Of a stretch of 64,000 nt of DNA, positions 11,501 through 22,571 are shown one piece after another (the first letter of the stretch is position 1; each line of letters begins with the position of its first letter). Below the pieces are notes generated by a model. The model was not told the origin of the DNA. It did not search any database and was given only the letters and a program-made list of their open reading frames with translations. The position numbers were made by a program, and so were the translations under genes. Source of the stretch: Alligator mississippiensis (taxonomy: Eukaryota; Chordata; Crocodylia; Alligatoridae); contig NC_081831.1 of the NCBI RefSeq assembly GCF_030867095.1, forward strand, positions 65,610,716 to 65,674,715, given 5' to 3'.

Positions 11501-14500
11501 TGCAAGTGCTTTGCAGAGCATCCCATAATAATGACAGCTGACAGGTGTCAAAGAAAAGTGGTGAGGGTGACATTTCTCTACTGAGTGACTTGCTGGTGGG
11601 CTCTTGCTGCGTGTTTATATTACTGAAGTTCCTGCTGCTGTTCTGGACAGCCCACCCCACGGCTGCTGAATAGAAATGCAGATATGAAAAGAACCGGGTG
11701 AGAAAAAAACACCTCAGTGGTATGTTCAGCCTGTTCTAGGAAAGTATTAGTATTTGGAAATTTACGGTGATGGGTAAGAAATCATTATAAACTGATAGAT
11801 TTCTCTGGTCCTATAGATCAGACTTGTGGTTGAAGAAGGACTGAATCAGCTGCCATACACAGAATGCACGGTGACCACTCCGACAGGTAACTTATGGGAG
11901 CATGGTCCCCATCTGGTTGGGTTGGCAGTGGAAACTGCTTATTAAATGTAAAGCGGGATCTGAAATCCTTGTGAGAGGCTGAAGCAGTTTAATATTCAGA
12001 TCAACCCACAGAATTATGGTTTCCCTGTCTTCTTAAGGGTTTAAATTGGGATTGTAAAATCATTATGAAAATTTACCAGTCCAAGTGCATCATAAAGTCA
12101 CTTACCCATACCATTATGAGGAAGAAAATCAAGCCAGTAACATCTCGCATGCCTATTAAGGGAAAAATACTTAGCAGAGACAATTGTGCAAGACCTGCTT
12201 AATTCTGTCTGTGTCACCCACAACTAGAGCCCAGCTGGGTGTGATGACAGAAGAGTAAGAAGTTAAAGGACGTTGTATGTGTTAGCATGAGAGAGAACTT
12301 GTGGAATGATTGTGGCCTGCTCCCACCAAATGCAAAGATCAGGTTCCAAGAAGGAAGATGCTCAGGTTGAAGATCAGTATAACACGAGCTAGTTTGGGGA
12401 AGCTGCTCTTACCTGTTTAAAAGAAGTGCTTTCTCTCACTGCTATGACACTGGAGTCCAGCCTGATCCAAGTCAGTTGACAGTCAGGATAGTTTGGCTGT
12501 TGGGTGTTTCCATGAAATGAGGTGGTTGTGCTCCATGCTGCATGCAGTATTAACATAAAGGTTCCTTACTGGGCTGGCATTATGGTTACAGAGTGAAACA
12601 TGCCTTCGACTTGTCAGTCCCTCTCAAGTGTACCACTCTGGTGATGTGCCTGGCTCCCTGCACCTTTCTGTGGCTGGGCCACAAAGTTGCACCCATTTTT
12701 AGACTAGATCTCTGGGCTGCAGTTTCTGTGTCCCAGTCATGTTGACACAACAGTCCCAGTGTGGCTTCACACATGTTCATCCTTTCCTTTCAGGACCTGT
12801 GACCAGTGAAATGGTTAAAGCCACTCAGAAACAGCTTTTCCAAAACATAGTTCAGTATTTCACCCAAGGATACATAACACAGAGCAGGCCTCAGTCCAGC
12901 CCAGTTCTATTGACCTTTCCCCTTACCCTTGAATCTATTTTGATCCTAGGCTTAGCCATAGGAAGAGTAAATGGTGCCTACCCTGGGTGGGGCCTGGGGA
13001 TGTTTATCAATAAAAAGCTTCCTTTTTCTTTTTTCTTTCAGTCTAGTAGGCTAACAGCACATGGGTAACCTTACGGGCATGTGATAGTTCTAAAAATACT
13101 GCACAAAACTCCCTGGTTTTTCAAAGACAGGTAGACAAAAACTTCCTGCCAGACTCTGGATTAGTGCTAAAGCACAATGGGTGTAGGAGGGTAGGGAACG
13201 GAGGTGAGCAAGCCTTGCCGTTGGTGCTGTTCTATGAACAAGTAAGATTTCAGCTTCTAGGACTGCTACTTAAGCCTTGTTCACATGCTGAGTATCTTTC
13301 AATTTTTTCTTTAGATGATCACAAAGCATAACTCCAGCTTGTCATATTTTTGGTATAACTCCCCTGTCCACAGCCCTGGAGTCTAGCTACCTGGCTTCTA
13401 ATCAAGATACTATTTAGCCATATTTTATACGGCCTCTTTCACATGAAGTAAACAAAGATACAGGCAGCCCCCACTTAGCGCTCTTAATTGGTTTCTGAGA
13501 AACTGAGCATTAAGCGAAACCAAAAGTGCTTGACGATCCAAGATGGTGACCTCAAGTGTTTTTAATGACCCAAGATGGCGACCGCAGGCATTATAACAAA
13601 ACTCACTGAGCGCTAAGTGAAATCAGGTATCAATTAAAAATGAGTGTTATAGCAAAATAGCACTATGCGAAACAGCGTTAAGCGGGGGTTGCCTGTACAT
13701 AAGTTTTGAAACGAACGTCCCACAGAAGGGAAGGCTCTCTCCTAAACCCCATTTTTACGTTCTTTTTTTTTTTTTTAAACAAACCCTTTGCCAATGCAAG
13801 CGTGTGCTGCTTCTCCCTTTCCTTTTCTGAGACCTGCAGGATCTGTCAGACTGCACCATGCCACTCTTTCACACAGTACAGTATACCTTTGTGACTTCTT
13901 TTGCACAGTGCAATTGGAGGGATGTTGGCTTCAGTCCTACAGATAGCTTAGTAAGTTTTATCTTGAAAGGGCATGGAAGTGGGATGAAAGGGAACAATAA
14001 TGTGCACTTGCCATCAGTTCTGTTTCTTTCCCCCACAGGGTACAAGTATGAAGGTGTAAAGTTTGAAAAGGGAAACTGTGGAGTCAGCATAATGAGAAGC
14101 GGTAGGCTGCGATTCTTTGGTTTCTGAACATGTGAATGTGTACAGTTTGCCTTCAAGCCTCTTACCACTCATTTTAAGAGCAGCAATCACCCGTCTGCTC
14201 TGAGGAGCACAGGTTCACCCAAGTCATCCAGTTGCCATACTCCCTACTGCTGAAGTGTGTCCCATTCCTGACAAAGCCACATCTACTAATGTCAACCAAT
14301 GTGTTGTATTAATCCTTTAGGAGAGAAGGATTCCCATATATTTCCTGTGGCAACTTTCTAGAGGGAAAAGAGGCTTCTAAGGGGCACTGAAGTGAGGCAA
14401 GGCCTGTCTTCCTTTTAGAGCGCTCCATTAATTCATTTTTACTCCACAGACAATATTCCATGTAGTTGAATTGTGCTGGTTTGGGAGAATGGTAGATAAA

Positions 14501-17500
14501 ATAACCTTCTGCAACTCCCTTAGATCCTTGATAGCAATAGTTTTAAGACTGCCTTTAAAGATGTAACATCCAGTAGATCCAGTATTTCTCATCCATAGTT
14601 CAGAATGATGGTGCCGGTGAGTTTCCTTAGAGCTGAAAGGAGCTCTTCAAACCCATTAGGATTTATTAAAAATGTTTGTATGAACTTCTTTTTTGCTTTT
14701 GCCTTTTTGGATTTAAAGTTTCTCTTCTGTCTGAAAAAAACAGCTTAGTGTTAGTGCCACTGTCACAGTAAGTGACACTGAACAGAGCAGAAGGAAAACT
14801 TGGAAGTTAACAGTTTGAAGTGGCTTTAATAATCTAAAGTAGGGGGGATTATTATTATTATTCCTTGTTGGAGTCTCTGTTTAATGATAGTTCGCACTGA
14901 TGCCTTCATTAGTTTGTGACAAATTCTTTCTTTCTGTCAACTGGAGGAGAGGCAATGGAGCAAGGTTTACGGGACTGCTGCAGGTCCATCCGCATAGGAA
15001 AAATCCTGATCCAGAGTGATGAGGAGACTCAGAGAGCCAAAGTGTACTATGCAAAGTTCCCACCAGACATTTACAGGAGAAAAGTTCTTCTCATGTATCC
15101 AATTCTAAGTAAGTGTCTTAAAGGATGTTTAGGGTTAACTCTTGTTTATGACTTGTGGGCATGCTGTGTAAAAACAGTTATTTCCTGAATTTTGGTAGCT
15201 ATTATTAGGTTTTTGGCTTGCTCTGGGCAACACAGCAGAAAATTTATCAAGCTCTGCCAGAATATACATTAGTCAAACTGCATTAGCTGTTCAGGCATTG
15301 TCTTCAAAATGCACATGTTGAGGCAACGGATCTAATGAGGTAAAATAAATGTGGAGCAAATCACTAGAGTAACTGTGTGATGGGGGCATAGGGAAACATT
15401 AGAGTTTGTGGTTAATGCATCTGCAATGTGTAAATAAGTATAAAAACTTCCAATTTCTATTTGTGCATGCTATTACAGATATTGATTAGGGGTGCACCGA
15501 TAAAGATTTGTTTGGCTAATTAATGAACCATATCGGCCGATACTGACCCGATTGCAAGTATGCAAGCACAGCAGCTTGGAGAGCAGCGTTCGGCTAGTAA
15601 GTCTGTGTGGAGCAAAGGGCGTGGGGGAGGGGCAGATCAAGGCCCCCATGGCAAGGGAAGAAGTGGAGTAGGACTGGGGATGGGGCAGGAGCAGGAGCTG
15701 CACAGACAGGGCAGGGTGTGGGACGGAGCCACAAGCAGCTCGTCCAGAGGGCACAGGGCAGCTCTCAGCCACTGTGTACATCCTCAGGGGAGGCACGGAG
15801 GCATGTGCCTCCCAGCTCTGTGCATGGGACAAGGGCGAGCTGCCTGTTTGAGGCTGGGGACAGTGTCAGGCTCTTCCTGGTGGGTGGGGGCTGGACTGGG
15901 GCTGCGCTTGGGGCATGGAGTGGCAGCGTTGGGAGAGGGGCTACAGCATGTCTGTAGCCCCCCCATAGGTCCCCACCCCCACTGCTTGTCCCGCCTACCC
16001 CAAGCGCAGCTCCAGTCCAGGCCCCACCTGCTAGGAAGAGCCCAGCGCTGCCCCTGGCTCCTAGTGGGCAGCACACCCTCACCTTGCGTTCCCCAGATCT
16101 GGGAGGGACATGCCCCCCAGGCCTCCCCTGGGGGTGTATGCAGCGTCTGGGAGCTCCTCCCTCCCCGTGCCCCCAGACGAGCTGCTTGCAGCTCTGTCCC
16201 ACACCCTACCCCGGCTGTGCAGCGCCTGTCCCTTCCCCAGCCCCACTCCCTCCCTCACTGCGGGGGCCTCAGTCTGCCCCCCCTGCAAGCCCCTTGCCCC
16301 ACCCAGACTTACCAGTCCGATGCAGCTGTCCAAGCTGCCAGGCTGCACTCCTGGCCATGTGCATGATGCGGCTGCACGCAGCATTTATCAGCCACATCAA
16401 CCAAAAAAAGCCAGTTGTTGATAATGTCAATTTTCCTTTTATCAGTGCCGATACGATATGGACTAATGTACCGTACACCTCTAATATTAATGTTTCCTTT
16501 TAAACAAAGGATAATTAACCCTATAATTACTTAAAATAAATACTACATTTCAAACTTTTATTTTAAAATTAAACCTAAGCAATGCTAACAAGGAGTTGGT
16601 AGTGAGGATGAAAGAAATTCTCTAAGATTGGATTCTGGGCCTTCACAGGAAGCCCTGGGCTGTCATCTACCTATTTCAAATACATTTTTTGTCTTAGGGA
16701 GTGGTCTCAAGCCCACTAACTTCAGTGGACTGACAGTCAAACGTTAAGATTGAGCACTGTGCAGAGATGAAGTGTTTGAGGAACAGGACAGTATATGCTG
16801 TCCATGTACTTACAGCTAGTATTGATAGCAGAGTGATGCCCTTTGAATAGCACCGTTGTGCTTGCAGCGCAACTCATCGTTGATGAATCATGAAGATTTT
16901 TTTTCTGATAGAAAAATTACTCACTTCTTCTCTCCAGGCACTGGCAATACTGTAATCGAGGCTGTAAAAGTTCTCATAGAACACGGTGTTCAACCAAGTG
17001 TCATAATCCTGCTAAGCCTATTCTCCACACCCCACGGTAAGTTAAAGGAATCTGGTTCACTCATAATGGAGAACTTTCCACGGTACTTCAAGTTAGGAGA
17101 TCTCAGTTGCATTGCATAAATGTCCACTTGATAGATGAACAGGGAGAAAAGGCAACTTAGAAGAAACGGGTAACATTTTAGGTACAGAAATGAGCAAAAG
17201 GTGTTATATACTGCTGCATACAAGATCGCGGTTCAGTTGGTGGTTATGTTTCATCTTCCATGGGACATGCCTCACCAAGTTGATGACTGTCATAGCACAG
17301 ATTGACACAAAAGGATTCTGGTCTCATCTTACTTGGCTGGTGCTGAGTTTTGAGGCCTTGAGAATAAATTCTGGTTTCTCTTTGAAGGGGAGTGGGATGA
17401 TGGGGAAGTTGTAATGTTCTGTGAGGACCACCCAAAAATTCAGGGAAATGTAGCAGGCCTACTGTCACATGCAGTAGAACTGCAAAGGTAAATTATACTT

Positions 17501-18079
17501 GGAACTAGGCATCACATGGCACAGAAAGCATCCATGTGCTACAGAGCAATGCAAATCTTCTGTACATGGAGAGGAGCAAAAAGTATCCATTCACCAAACG
17601 TCAACAATCAGAATGATACAAATGGTACAAATCTGCTTACAAAACTATGACTAGCAGCAGCACAGCCACCTACTTCCAAAAGTTGATTTTATAATCATTT
17701 TTTAGAAATGAAACTTGCTCTCCACTTTCCAGAAGTGGTGATCTTTTGTGGCTTTCTGTATTTAAGACTGGCACGACTCTCATATGAGCTCAGTGAAATG
17801 CTGGTTTAACTCACAGTAGTCTCTACCCACTTTGCTCAGTAGGACCATACACAATTGTTAAAGCTTTTCTGCAGAGGAAGCAAACCCCTCTTCATCTACT
17901 TTTAAAGTTCTCCATGTATAGGGCTGAAATACTGTTGGAGTGTAAATTAATCTCTCTCTTCTTCCTCAAAAGGTGCCAAATCCATCATCCAGGAGTTTCC
18001 CGAGATCACAATTTTAACGACAGAAGTTCATCCTGTTGCACCAACACATTTTGGACAAAAGTATTTTGGAACGGACTGA
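8497..18079 (+). CDS. UPRT: UPRT, uracil phosphoribosyltransferase homologue (exons 2-7; exon 1 outside window)
   Basis: Six exons join in frame: 8497-8539, 11817-11886, 14039-14101, 14947-15108, 16938-17036 and 17973-18079. They encode about 181 C-terminal residues, almost identical to vertebrate UPRT as I know it (usual length about 309). All introns are GT-AG. Visible blocks in order are TASRGDFVFSADRL, LVVEEGLNQLPY, YKYEGVKFEKGNCGVSIMRS, the PRPP-loop-like LSTGNTVIEAV, and the C-terminal HFGQKYFGTD before TGA. The fold is the type I phosphoribosyltransferase fold. Microbial relatives make UMP from uracil and PRPP; the vertebrate protein is reported to lack part of the uracil site, so catalysis is doubtful. 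The N-terminal exon, poorly conserved in the family, is not found in the first 8.5 kb. The gene converges on ZDHHC15, as in human Xq13.3. Confidence 0.95.
8540..11816 (+). other. UPRT intron 2
   Basis: 3.3 kb. Apart from short chance frames I see no coding exon, RNA gene or clear mobile element. Confidence 0.6.
11817..11886 (+). CDS. UPRT: UPRT exon 3
   Basis: A 70-nt exon after ..cctatag and before GTAACT. It reads IRLVVEEGLNQLPYTECTVT then TPT, plus one base of the next Gly codon. Phase matches exons 2 and 4. Confidence 0.94.
11887..14038 (+). other. UPRT intron 3
   Basis: 2.15 kb. It contains the TA-flanked MITE at 13461-13695 and a T12 run near 13762; otherwise nothing recognised. Confidence 0.6.
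13461..13695. mobile_element. Tigger/pogo-like MITE with TA target duplication
   Basis: 235 bp. Left end CAGGCAGCCCCCACTTAGCG and right end ..CGGGGGTTGCCTG are inverted (about 18 of 20 positions alike). It is flanked on both sides by TA, as for Tc1/mariner/pogo elements. There is no coding capacity. The interior holds a short near-repeat, 'atccaagatggtgacc' and 'acccaagatggcgacc'. Confidence 0.85.
14039..14101 (+). CDS. UPRT: UPRT exon 4
   Basis: A 63-nt exon after ..cccccacag and before GTAGGC. It encodes GYKYEGVKFEKGNCGVSIMR then S and the first base of Gly. This is one of the most conserved blocks of the family. Confidence 0.95.
14102..14946 (+). other. UPRT intron 4
   Basis: 845 bp. A short (ATT)n run near 14850; nothing else recognised. 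Confidence 0.6.
14947..15108 (+). CDS. UPRT: UPRT exon 5
   Basis: A 162-nt exon, the largest in the window for this gene. It runs from GEAMEQGLRDCCRSIRIG to LMYPIL plus the first base of Ser. It carries IGKILIQSDEETQRAKVYYA and the KFPPDIYRRKVLL strand that leads into the PRPP loop. The donor is GTAAGT. Confidence 0.96.
15109..16937 (+). other. UPRT intron 5
   Basis: 1.83 kb, more than half of it the foldback hAT at 15487-16483. No exon seen. Confidence 0.65.
15487..16483. mobile_element. foldback hAT element with 8-bp target duplication
   Basis: Termini TAGGGGTGCACCG and ..CGTACACCTCTA are inverted. Flanks atattgat (15479-15486) and atattaat (16484-16491) match at 7 of 8 positions, as expected for hAT. 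The GC-rich interior is a large inverted repeat: about 15590-15780 matches the reverse complement of about 16150-16320, for example gcagctcgtccagagggcac against gcagctcgtctgggggcacg. The 268-codon frame inside is an artefact of GC-rich sequence and has no transposase motif. Confidence 0.8.
16938..17036 (+). CDS. UPRT: UPRT exon 6 (PRPP-loop exon)
   Basis: A 99-nt exon after ..tctctccag and before GTAAGT. It reads (S)TGNTVIEAVKVLIEHGVQP then SVIILLSLFSTPH. TGNT occupies the place of the PRPP-binding loop of type I phosphoribosyltransferases. Confidence 0.95.
17037..17972 (+). other. UPRT intron 6
   Basis: 936 bp. No feature recognised. Confidence 0.6.
17973..18079 (+). CDS. UPRT: UPRT exon 7 (terminal coding exon)
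   Basis: 107 nt of coding sequence after ..cttcctcaaaag. It reads AKSIIQEFPEITILTTEVHP then VAPTHFGQKYFGTD and TGA at 18077-18079. The end matches the family C-terminus exactly in length. Confidence 0.95.
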
Positions 18080-18405
18080 GACTAAGCACAGACTGCCTGT
18101 GTTACTGTACATTGTTATATTTTTTTTCTACATTTTATTATTTGTGGCTGGGTTGGCCAAGAGTATATTTACAGAATCTTTTTGGCCAAAGGGGAGCTAT
18201 TTGATCTACGTTCATTTGATCTGGCTACTTCTTGAACATTGAATCAGGTGCAATAATGAAGCACATTCAGTTACTGCAAACAAAAGGCATTTCAATGTTG
18301 TGCTTGTATAAACCGCTGCACTCTCAGTGCTTTAACTTATTTATTCTTCCACAGCCCTGTTCTATGGCTGCTTGCAAGAGCAAAATAAAAGAAAATAACT
18401 AAACT
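18080..18405 (+). other. UPRT: UPRT 3' untranslated region
   Basis: Sequence between the UPRT stop codon and just past the first canonical poly(A) signal. The cleavage point is estimated at 10-20 nt after the signal. A second AATAAA at 18672-18677 could give a longer form. Confidence 0.6.
18384..18389 (+). terminator. AATAAA polyadenylation signal for UPRT
   Basis: Canonical AATAAA about 305 nt after the UPRT stop, in an A-rich stretch. It is the first such hexamer in the sense direction after the stop. Confidence 0.65.
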
Positions 18406-21056
18406 ACCATGGCGTATGTTTAATTTTACAGTGGTGGCGTTTGCATTGTTCCAGCTTAGTCATTACAGCCCCTTTCAAATGATACTGAAAAGACAAATGC
18501 ACTTTGAACTCTGCATCACCATTAGCAGCCACGGTAGGTTTCTGGCACAATTTGTAGGCCTTGGATGGTGGCCACAGCTGTGGATTCCACTTTTCGAATT
18601 GTATTCTGTATGGATTATTTCCAACTAGTAAAACATTTGTAGACGCCTTGTTAAGCTCTGTGGTGCTGAAAAATAAAAGGAGCCTTCAGCCATTCCCATA
18701 ATGCTCTCCCAGCTGTAGTGGAAATGTCCATAGAGATATGGTTGAAAATGGGAGGATGGAAATGCTGAAGCCAGTAAAAACTCTATACATCTACACAATA
18801 CTTAGCAATCGTGCCCTGTTAAAACTCTGGCACATCAAGCAGTATTATTGAAGCCATTTTAAAGAGGAGGGAAACTGGCAGAAGAGATAAGCAGTTTCTG
18901 GTTTTTAGCACTGTCCAACAGGGTTTATTTTCCTTGCTATTCAGACTTTTATGACTAGTAATGGGATCCAAGTACTTATGAAATAAGTATTTATAGTAGT
19001 AAGTCCCCTGGCCATATGTACCTGTTGTCTAAAATATTTTGAACACAGGATGTTGTCTCACTACAAGTTTTTGGAAGACATAATGGGAACACAAAGCTGA
19101 AAAGGGAATTTTTTAAAGTATGAGATGGTTGCATTGTCTGCTTGTAAAACTCATTTGTCACTTTAGTGTCCTCCTTAGAATCATTAACAATATTCTTAAC
19201 ACTGAAAACAAAGCACTTTTGGTGCTCTCTTGATCATAGCTTGTGTTCCATGTCTTTGGGCAACAAGTTGGAATGCAAAGCCTTTTCTGACAAGCTTGAA
19301 ACTGGGGTAGGTAACACATCAGCAAGGTAGGAATTCAGGTCACTTCTGTGGCTTATACAAATAAATTCATAACCCCTTCTCCACAAGACTTTATGGACAC
19401 ACTTTCCTGTCCCCAGACAACCATTTGCTAAAGCTCTTTCAGGCCCGCAACACTACAACCTCTTCCCTATCAAGTGTTGAGGCTAACTTAAGAGCAATCA
19501 TCAGCCACCAGCATAATAAAAATTAGCCAAAACCAGTTTTAATGTAGTTCTCTCCTGCAGTACAGTATAAACCATGCAGGTTCTTCAGTAAAAAAAAGAC
19601 AAAGCATAAATACAGTATTCAAACCATATAAACTCCTTGAAAGTACTATTGTGAAAGGTATGCACAGGATTTATACATCAAATAAAGAGAAAAATATTTG
19701 TCCAGCAATAAAAATGAGCATTTTGTAGACAAAAGATTTTGTAGAAATCCATTTGACATTAAAAGCCAATGCCAGCAACATTAATAAACTCTGTTACCTG
19801 CATTAAACATCCTAAATGCTCTCAGACTCTTCAGTTCATTGGAAAATGTTTAGAACTTAAGGTGTGAGAGTGAGCATAAAACACCATGCAGGATACAGTT
19901 TGCTGAACACTGTAGATATCTTGGAGATTCAAATGAAAATACCCTTGCAAATACTAGCATAGGGCCATACTTTAAAAAAAAAAAAAAAAAGAAAAACTGA
20001 TGGGGCTATTGGTACAACTCATTTAAACTAAGAGTTCTGTATAAAAGTCACCGCCTAATACCGACTATGCCAGTCTACTGTATGAAGGGAAAGGTATCTG
20101 CACTGGTTGTTAATCTCTAAGGGACAAGCTAAAATAGTCTGACCTGGTCTTTGGAAAATACCATTTTTTCCACCCACCAATGAAACTTTTATCAAATCGA
20201 TTACAAATATTTCTGTAACTCTTCCTACCAAACTCAACACAAAGGAGGAGCCTGGAATAAAATGAATCAAGCTGACTTTGAAGCAGAATGAAATATTAAA
20301 TGGAAAAATTAATGAAGAATGAAGTGTGACACTGAAGGCTTGTTTAAATCTCAGGATTAGCAATAAACACAGACTTTTAAAGGTTTATGAAGGGCCCTTT
20401 TTAAATCACTTACAGATGTGAACAGGCATTGCCCATGACTGAATGATCTATGGATTAAGTCTCAAAGGAAAGATGCATTAAATTTACAAGCGAACAGGTT
20501 CTTTCCTCCTCTCTGTCAATGGCAGAAGGGAAGTTATGGTAGAAACTCCCTGCTTAAAAGACAGCAACTCAGAGTTAGTCAGGAAGAGCTTGTGTATACA
20601 AGCCTTAGGTATAAGAAAAATCTGAAGTGCAGACATGCTAATTCCAGAAGCGTCCATTTATGCAGTTACTTTGGCAGAGACGCTGTGCTTTAAAATTCAC
20701 AGGTAACTTATTCTGGAATAACATTAATGTATGACCAACCACTTAGTCATTAAAGTTTGTCTCTTCCTCAAGGGTAAGAAACGCTGTCTGCATCAACTAA
20801 GGTGGTTTTTAATAGCAATAACGTGAGTCTGCATAATTGATACACACTCCAAACATGTGAATAGCACTGGGGTTTGCAAAACATCAATGCCAAGGAAGAA
20901 AGGGCAATGTAATAATAGATCCACCTTCTGCAAGATCCACTGGTCTCTGCATTTTGGAAAGCATGAAGCAGGCTGTCTATTCAGGTTTGGTTTGGGCTGT
21001 GGCTCCAAATAAACACCAAGTCCCACAAGTTTTTCTATTAAGCAAAAGGTGAGAGC

Positions 21057-21226
21057 CAAGAATTCTCGTAGGTGATAGCTTTTTTACACCAACTACCTGG
21101 ATAGACTAGACAAAGGCAAGCTTTTGGGTATCATAGTACCCTTCCTGAGGCTTGAGAAAAACTTGCCTGGGTCTATCCTGACCATGCAGTTGGTCCAATA
21201 GAAAATATTACCCACAAGAATTCTTG
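21057..21226. repeat. 170-bp near-palindromic repeat
   Basis: The left end CAAGAATTCTCGTAGGTGAT and the reverse complement of the right end, CAAGAATTCTTGTGGGTAAT, match closely. The interior also folds (..aggcaagcttttgggta against ..aggcaagtttttctcaa). It reads like a vertebrate palindromic MITE-type repeat; no family assigned. Confidence 0.65.
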
Positions 21227-22550
21227 CCTCTTGCATTCTTCCCAGCATCCCAGCAACACCACCTCATCTATTTAGTAAAGTCACTTGTGCATTACATGGG
21301 CCAACTGATACTAATATCCAGTGCAAGAAAGCATTTTCTGAAGCACAACTCAATATAGGAGAAAACATAATCCCTTTCTCCTTCAAGGAACTGCAACACA
21401 ACCCCATCCGCTCCTTGAAGTGCTGCTCTAAACCTTAATCCTGATACAGAGCAACCACATTTTTGTAGGTATACAGATTTTGTAGTCTTTTGATCTGAAA
21501 TGTAAGCAAAGTCTGATTTCACTGTATTTGATTTCACCAGCTTTGCATCCGAATCAAAGCCAAAGCTCCTCTCTTTTGTTTTATTTTTTAAAAGCTCTGA
21601 GATTTAAAAAGACATTTAGAAAATTGGATTTTTCTGCCCTGGACAGGAAGCTGAATCTGAATGACAGGGACTATATACTGACAAATAACTGATTGAGCTT
21701 ACTTAGACTGCACAGTGCAAGAGTCCACTCTAAATCCACTCACCTTTTTTGTACCTAAAGGAAAAATTGCAACTAGTTGAAACATGATCAATTCTAAGTT
21801 ACTTGCTGAGAATCAGAAGGTACAGCCCCAAAGCAGAAAAAAAGAACCATGATGGAAACAATGAAAATGCGCAAATGAACAATAGCTACAATCTTGGTGG
21901 ATTGTTAATTACCAAAAAATGAAACAAAGGGATGACTAGAAGGGGAAAGTGATTAGGAAAAGGGCACATGGAATGCCACCTCCCTGAAGTAGTTGCCACC
22001 CTCCCAGCTGCTGACAGGCCATTAGTTTTAAATGAAAAAAGCAACTCTGCTGTGCAAATGCTCTAATTGATGGTTTCAAAACAAGAGTTTATTTTCGTAA
22101 ATATTCTGCAGCAGAACACCTGCCCACAGAACCAGAAAATACTGAACAAAGCGAGACGTGTTCAAGTACTGGAGAGCAATTTCAAATCGTTTCACCACAG
22201 ACATCATTGAAAAGAAAACACAGAACCTGCATAACAGTTGTCGACTCAGGCTTAGTAAGTGTGGTCAGCGGTGCTTTCTTAACCTGCCAACTGCTCGTTC
22301 TCAACTTCTCTGTGAACGAACCACTCATACAAATGGCAGGGCCATTGTGCTGGCGGAACAGCTTTCCTGAAGCCAGTTGCTCCCTGACAACATCTTTAGT
22401 ATCTTAACCTCTCTCCTCTATGGGTAGATACAAAAGAAGTCTCTCTGAACACATTACATTCGTACCGGGTGACAGACTTTATGCATCTAGTCCTGTCATT
22501 GGTCCAAAATTGTGCTTTCAGCCTGTGCCAGAGTATAACACCCTCGCCCG

Positions 22551-22571
22551 CCCCCCCCCCCCCCCCCCCCC
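22551..22571 (+). repeat. C21 homopolymer
   Basis: Uninterrupted run of 21 C following cgcccg. The length is likely polymorphic or affected by sequencing error. Confidence 0.9.

Noticed and set aside
15560..16366. 268-codon + strand frame, the longest open frame in the window
   Set aside because: It lies wholly inside the GC-rich foldback hAT; composition is Gly/Ser/Pro/Gln-rich and overlapping frames exist on both strands. No domain.
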